The position numbers and the translations under genes were made by a program. A stretch of DNA of 5,074 bases from Pseudomonadota bacterium (lineage in GTDB: Bacteria > Pseudomonadota > Alphaproteobacteria > Rhizobiales > Beijerinckiaceae), in the NCBI GenBank assembly GCA_023423995.1, contig JAFAEL010000172.1, positions 1 through 5,074 of the forward strand. The letters run 5' to 3'. Position 1 is the stretch's first letter; every line of letters starts with the position of its first letter. Below, in pieces: positions 4,836-5,074 of this stretch. The notes under the pieces were generated by a model, which made no database searches, had not been told where the DNA came from, and worked only from the letters and a program-made list of their open reading frames with translations.

Positions 4836-5074
4836 ATGGCTCCTCCCCTCCTGTCGCTTCAGGGCGTCTCCCTCACGTTCGGCGGCACGCCGCTCCTCGA
4901 AAGCGCCGACCTCTCGGTGGCGGCGGGCGAGCGTGTCTGCCTCGTCGGACGCAACGGCTCCGGCAAATCCACCCTGCTTCGCATTGCCGCGGGCCTCATG
5001 GAGGCCGATCGCGGCGAGGTGTTCCGGCAGCCCGGCGCGACGATCCGCTACCTGCCGCAGGAGCCGGACTTCAC
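4836..5074 (+). CDS. uup: ABC-F family ATPase, Uup-like (3' end outside window)
   Basis: The first 79 residues of a soluble duplicated ATPase without membrane domains. Visible are the N-terminal beta strands (LLSLQGVSLTFGG, 5-17), Walker A GRNGSGKST (38-46) and the Q-loop in IRYLPQEPDF (Gln75). The short spacing from Walker A to the YLPQEP segment and the sequence itself are typical of ABC-F proteins, and closest, as I recall, to those annotated Uup in alphaproteobacteria. ABC-F proteins act on ribosomes or, for Uup, on branched DNA intermediates and ribosomes. The window cuts the gene before the signature motif, so the second ATPase half and the linker cannot be checked. The ATG at 4836 has no good Shine-Dalgarno sequence; it was chosen because it begins directly before the conserved N-terminal strand. 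Transcribed away from the regulator gene. Confidence 0.88.
   Translation, partial: MAPPLLSLQGVSLTFGGTPLLESADLSVAAGERVCLVGRNGSGKSTLLRIAAGLMEADRGEVFRQPGATIRYLPQEPDF

Noticed and set aside
1..5074. CRISPR arrays, transposase genes, rRNA or complete tRNA genes
   Set aside because: No regularly spaced repeats, transposase motifs or cloverleaf structures were seen on either strand.

Overview
The window reads as chromosomal DNA of a high-GC alphaproteobacterium. The coding part is strongly GC-rich with GC-rich third codon positions. The substrate-binding protein resembles those of rhizobial and agrobacterial amino-acid and opine transporters, and two families of palindromic intergenic repeats typical of Hyphomicrobiales (Rhizobiales) are present. 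A Methylobacterium-like host is my best guess, but this is inference from memory and no alignment was possible.

Layout. Bases 2-394 hold the 3' end of an unrecognised gene with a lower GC content than the rest, probably with a +1 frameshift near its end. Bases 395-713 have no convincing gene and change abruptly from AT-richer to very GC-rich DNA near 480. A 122-bp imperfect palindrome (714-835), a 14-bp perfect palindrome (837-850) and a good match to a sigma-54 promoter (871-886) lead into a four-gene polar amino-acid ABC transporter: substrate-binding protein (923-1765), HisQ-type permease (1954-2664), HisM-type permease (2664-3389) and HisP-type ATPase (3382-4146). The last three genes overlap each other and look translationally coupled. 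The binding-protein gene is separated from them by a 124-bp double-stem palindrome (1802-1925), in the same place as the REP element between hisJ and hisQ of enteric bacteria.

Nine bases beyond the ATPase, in convergent orientation, ends a CsoR/RcnR/FrmR-family small regulator (4156-4488, minus strand) with a non-standard ligand set (Cys46, His71, Gly75). Its upstream region (4489-4835) holds several hairpins, a possible 32-codon coupled ORF and an AT-rich patch suitable for promoters. On the other side begins an ABC-F (Uup-like) ATPase (4836 to the window end, partial).

Together the four transporter genes would capture a basic or related amino acid (possibly an opine-like derivative) in the periplasm and import it with ATP. 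The sigma-54 site suggests nitrogen-limitation control, as for argT-hisJQMP in Salmonella. The regulator and the ABC-F gene are separate transcription units. I found no clearly new system. The points most worth checking are the sigma-54 promoter, the repeat between the binding-protein and permease genes, the unusual regulator, and the unexplained GC-rich block at about 483-713.
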